Positions 61,126 to 64,000 of a stretch of DNA of 64,000 nt are shown here, piece after piece (the first letter of the stretch is position 1; each line of letters opens with the position of its first letter). The position numbers and the translations under genes are program-made. The stretch is from Hybos culiciformis (Eukaryota > Arthropoda > Insecta > Diptera > Hybotidae): positions 78,121,830-78,185,829 of the forward strand of contig OZ023273.1 of NCBI GenBank assembly GCA_964007475.1, given 5' to 3'. The notes beneath the pieces were generated by a model. The model was given only the letters and a program-made list of their open reading frames with translations. It was not told where the DNA came from and made no database searches.

Positions 61126-64000
61126 TTACGCTTCTTTTGGCATTTAAAAAATTAATATCGATCCACTGGTTCGCGATCTATGAGCTCGCAAAGTTGAGAA
61201 AGAAAATTTTACATATTTAGTATGTAAAAATCGCCATTCGACGGTTTTTAGGCTCTAGCTCAAAAACCAAAAAATATTTTATAAAACAATTTTTTTTTAG
61301 ATTAAAATTCATAAAATTACGCTTCTTTTGGCATTTAAAAAATTAAAATCGATGCACTGGTTCGCGAGCTATGAGGTCTCAAAATTGAGAAAGAAAATTT
61401 TACATATAATTTTAGTATGGAAAAATTGCCTTTTGACGGTTTTTAGGCTCTAGCTCAAAAACTCAAAAATATTTTATAAAACAATTTTTTTTAGATTAAA
61501 ATTAATAAAATAACGCTTCTTTTGGCATTTAAAAAATTAATATCGATCCACTGGTTCGCGATCTATGAGCTCTCAAATTTGAGAAAGAAAATTTCACATA
61601 TTTAGTATGTAAAAATCGCCATTCGACGGTTTTTAGGCTCTAGCTCAAAAACCAAAAGATATTTTATAAAACAATTTTTTTTTAGATTAAAACTCATAAA
61701 ATTACGCTTCTTTTGGCATTTAAAAAATTAAAATCGATGCACTGGTTCGCGAGCTATGAGCTCTCAAAATTGAGAAAGAAATTTTTACATATAATTTTAG
61801 TATGAAAAAATCGCCTTTTGACGGTTTTTAGGCTCTAGCTCAAAAACCCAAAAATATTTTATAAAACAATTTTTTTTAGATTAAAATTCATAAAATTACG
61901 CTTCTTTTGGCATTTAAAAAATTAATATCGATCCACTGGTTCGCGATCTATGAGCTCGCAAAGTTGAGAAAGAAAATTTTACAATTTGGTATGAAAAAAT
62001 CGCCTTTCTACGGTTTTTAGGCTCTAGCTCAAAAACCAAAAAATATTTTATAAAACAATTTTTTTTTAGATTAAAATTCATAAAATTACGCTTCTTTTGG
62101 GATTTAAAAAATTAAAATCGATGCACTGGTTCGCGAGCTATGAGCTCTCAAAATTGAGAAAGAAAATTTTACATATTTAGTATGAAAAAATTGCCTTTCG
62201 ACGGTTTTTAGGCTCTAGCTCAAAAACCCAAAAATATTTTATAAAACAATTTTTTTTAGATTAAAATTCATAAAATTACGCTTCTTTTGGCATTTAAAAA
62301 ATTAATATCGATCCACTGGTTCGCGATCTATGAGTTCGCAAAGTTGAGAAAGAAAATTTTACATATTTAGTATGTAAAAATCGCCATTCGACGTTTTTTA
62401 GGCTCTAGCTCAAAAACCAAAAAATATTTTATAAAACAATTTTTTTTTAGATTAAAATTCATAAAATTACGCTTCTTTTGGCATTTAAAAAATTAAAATC
62501 GATGCACTGGTTCGCGAGCTATGAGGTCTCAAAATTGAGAAAGAAAATTTTACATATAATTTTAGTATGAAAAAATCGCCTTTTGACGGTTTTTAGGCTC
62601 TAGCTCAAAAATCCAAAAATATTTTATAAAACATTTTTTTTAGAGTAAAATTCATAAAATAACGCTTCTTTTGGCATTTAAAAAATTAAAATCGATGCAC
62701 TGGTTCGCGAGCTATGAGCTCTCAAAATTGAGAAAGAAAATTTTACATATAATTTTAGTATGAAAAAATCGCCTTTTGACGGTTTTTAGGCTCTAGCTCA
62801 AAAACCCAAAAATATTTTATAAAACAATTTTTTTTAGATTAAAATTCATAAAATTACGTTTCTTTTGGCATTTAAAAAATTAATATCGATCCACTGGTTC
62901 GCGATCTATGAGCTCGCAAAGTTGAGAAAGAAAATTTTACATATTTAGTATGTAAAAATCGCCATTCGACGGTTTTTAGGCTCTAGCTCAAAAACCAAAA
63001 AATATTTTATAAAACAATTTTTTTTTAGATTAAAATTCATAAAATTACGCTTCTTTTGGCATTTAAAAAATTAAAATCGATGCACTGGTTCGCGAGCTAT
63101 GAGCTCTCAAAGTTGAGAAAGAAAATTTTACATATTTAGTATGTAAAAATCGCCATTCGACGGTTTTTAGGCTCTAGCTCAAAAACCAAAAGATATTTTA
63201 TAAAACAATTTTTTTTTAGACTAAAACTCATAAAATTACGCTTCTTTTGGCGTTTAAAAAATTAAAATCGATGCACTGGTTCGCGAGCTATGAGCTCTCA
63301 AAATTGAGAAAGAAAATTTTACATATAATTTTAGTATGAAAAAATCGCCTTTTGACGGTTTTTAGGCTCTAGCTCAAAAACCCAAAAATATTTTATAAAA
63401 CAATTTTTTTTAGATTAAAATTCATAAAATTACGCTTCTTTAGGCATTTAAAAAATTAATATCGATCCACTGGTTTGCGATCTATGAGCTCTCAAAGTTG
63501 AGAAAGAAAATTTTACATATTTAGTATGTAAAAATCGCCATTCGACGGTTTTTAGGCTCTAGCTCAAAAACCAAAAAATATTTTATAAAACAATTTTTTT
63601 AGATTAAAATTCATAAAATTACGCTTCTTTTGGCATTTAAAAAATTAAAATCGATGCACTGGTTCGCGAGCTATGAGCTGTCAAAGTTGAGAAAGAAAAT
63701 TTTACATATATATTTAGTATGAAAAAATCGCCTTTCGACGGTTTTTAGGCTCTAGCTCAAAAAAGAAAAAATATTTATAAAACAATTTTTTTTTAGATTA
63801 AAATTCATAAAATTACGCTTCTTTTGGCATTTAAAAAATTAAAATCGACGCACTGTTTCGCGAGGTTTGAGCTCCCAAAGTTGAGAAAGAAACTTTTACA
63901 TATATATTTAGTATGAAAAAATCGACTTTCGACTGTTTTTTAGTATGGTATGGTTCTTTTGGCATTTAAAAAATTAAAATCGATGCACTGGTTCTCGAGC
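61126..64000 (+). repeat. Right-edge satellite, paralogous to 46-51 kb
   Basis: About 61,180-62,200 follows the variant order of about 46,300-47,350 (CTCAAATTTGAGA with AAATTTCACAT, then GGGATTTAAAAAATT). The end (about 63,270-64,000) matches 50,110-50,840 and 54,930-55,650, including GAGCTGTCAAAG (63,675) and the 135-bp truncated monomer near 63,853. The array continues past the window edge. No gene is visible. Confidence 0.75.

Larger units (their letters stand above)
10474..64000 (+). repeat. Satellite block 2: tandem ~192-bp monomer and its dimers
   Basis: This is the same satellite as block 1, in the same orientation, continuing the monomer cut by the transposon and running off the right edge. 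A-B dimers dominate about 22,000-44,000 and 46,300-58,800. C-like monomers dominate about 11,500-14,600, 16,400-18,600, 20,400-21,700 and 44,300-46,300, and alternate with truncated monomers at 58,900-61,100. Higher-order duplications are listed separately. Short frames of about 69 codons recur in monomers whose usual TAG is TGG (CATATTTGGTATG) and in a few other variants. They begin at TTG, not ATG, and other monomers are closed by stops, so I do not annotate them as genes. Confidence 0.97.

Noticed and set aside
10474..64000. CENP-B box in the monomer
   Set aside because: I looked for the TTCG....A..CGGG pattern. TTCGACGGTTTTTAGG and TTCGCGAGCTATGAGC both start with TTCG but lack the A and CGGG at the required spacing.
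10474..64000. T tracts before AGATTAAA as RNA polymerase III terminators or polyadenylation signals
   Set aside because: Every monomer has them, there is no A/B-box promoter pair or gene nearby, and their length varies by slippage.

Overview
The window is almost entirely eukaryotic satellite DNA. About 62 kb of the 64 kb is a tandem array of an AT-rich monomer of about 192 bp (common length 188-196 bp, roughly 320 monomers by length), all in the same orientation except for one short inverted segment. I see no intact protein-coding gene, rRNA, tRNA or CRISPR array. The AT-rich satellite, a cut-and-paste transposon and one possible exon ending in a GTAAGT splice donor point to a eukaryote. An insect or other arthropod is my best guess, but nothing here fixes the taxon.

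Layout. Positions 1-8511 are satellite block 1. Positions 8512-10473 are a single interruption: a 1,962-bp DNA transposon with 14-bp terminal inverted repeats (CCCAACAAACCAGA), flanked by a 2-bp AT target duplication. Two uninterrupted paralogous copies of the insertion site remain in the window (around 21,465 and 45,353), so the element's borders can be set to the base. Positions 10474-64000 are satellite block 2, broken only by a 396-bp inverted dimer at 28646-29041 that forms a large palindrome-like junction.

Array organisation. The dominant pattern is an alternating A-B dimer of about 384 bp. Type A carries TATGTAAAAATCGCCATTC. Type B carries CATATAATTTTAGTATG and ends in a TTAATATCGATCC linker. 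A third, C-like class (CATATTTGGTATG or CATATATATTTAGTATG, often GGCTGTAGCTC) runs as single monomers at the array edges and between dimer runs. On top of this are long tandem segmental duplications at offsets of 190, 491, 579, 1287, 1540, 1727, 3469, 3996, 4814 and 7509 bp, plus longer-range paralogous blocks. These record repeated unequal exchange or replication-based amplification at many scales.

Function. Nearly every monomer keeps a core containing GAGCTATGAGCTC and TCTCAAAATTGAGA (or variants), two adjacent dyad-symmetric motifs. The transposon landed at the centre of the first. The array could be centromeric or pericentromeric heterochromatin, but that is inference. The transposon interior holds a 48-bp tandem repeat, a 344-bp foldback, AT-rich filler and one degraded minus-strand exon-like frame. 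It looks non-autonomous.
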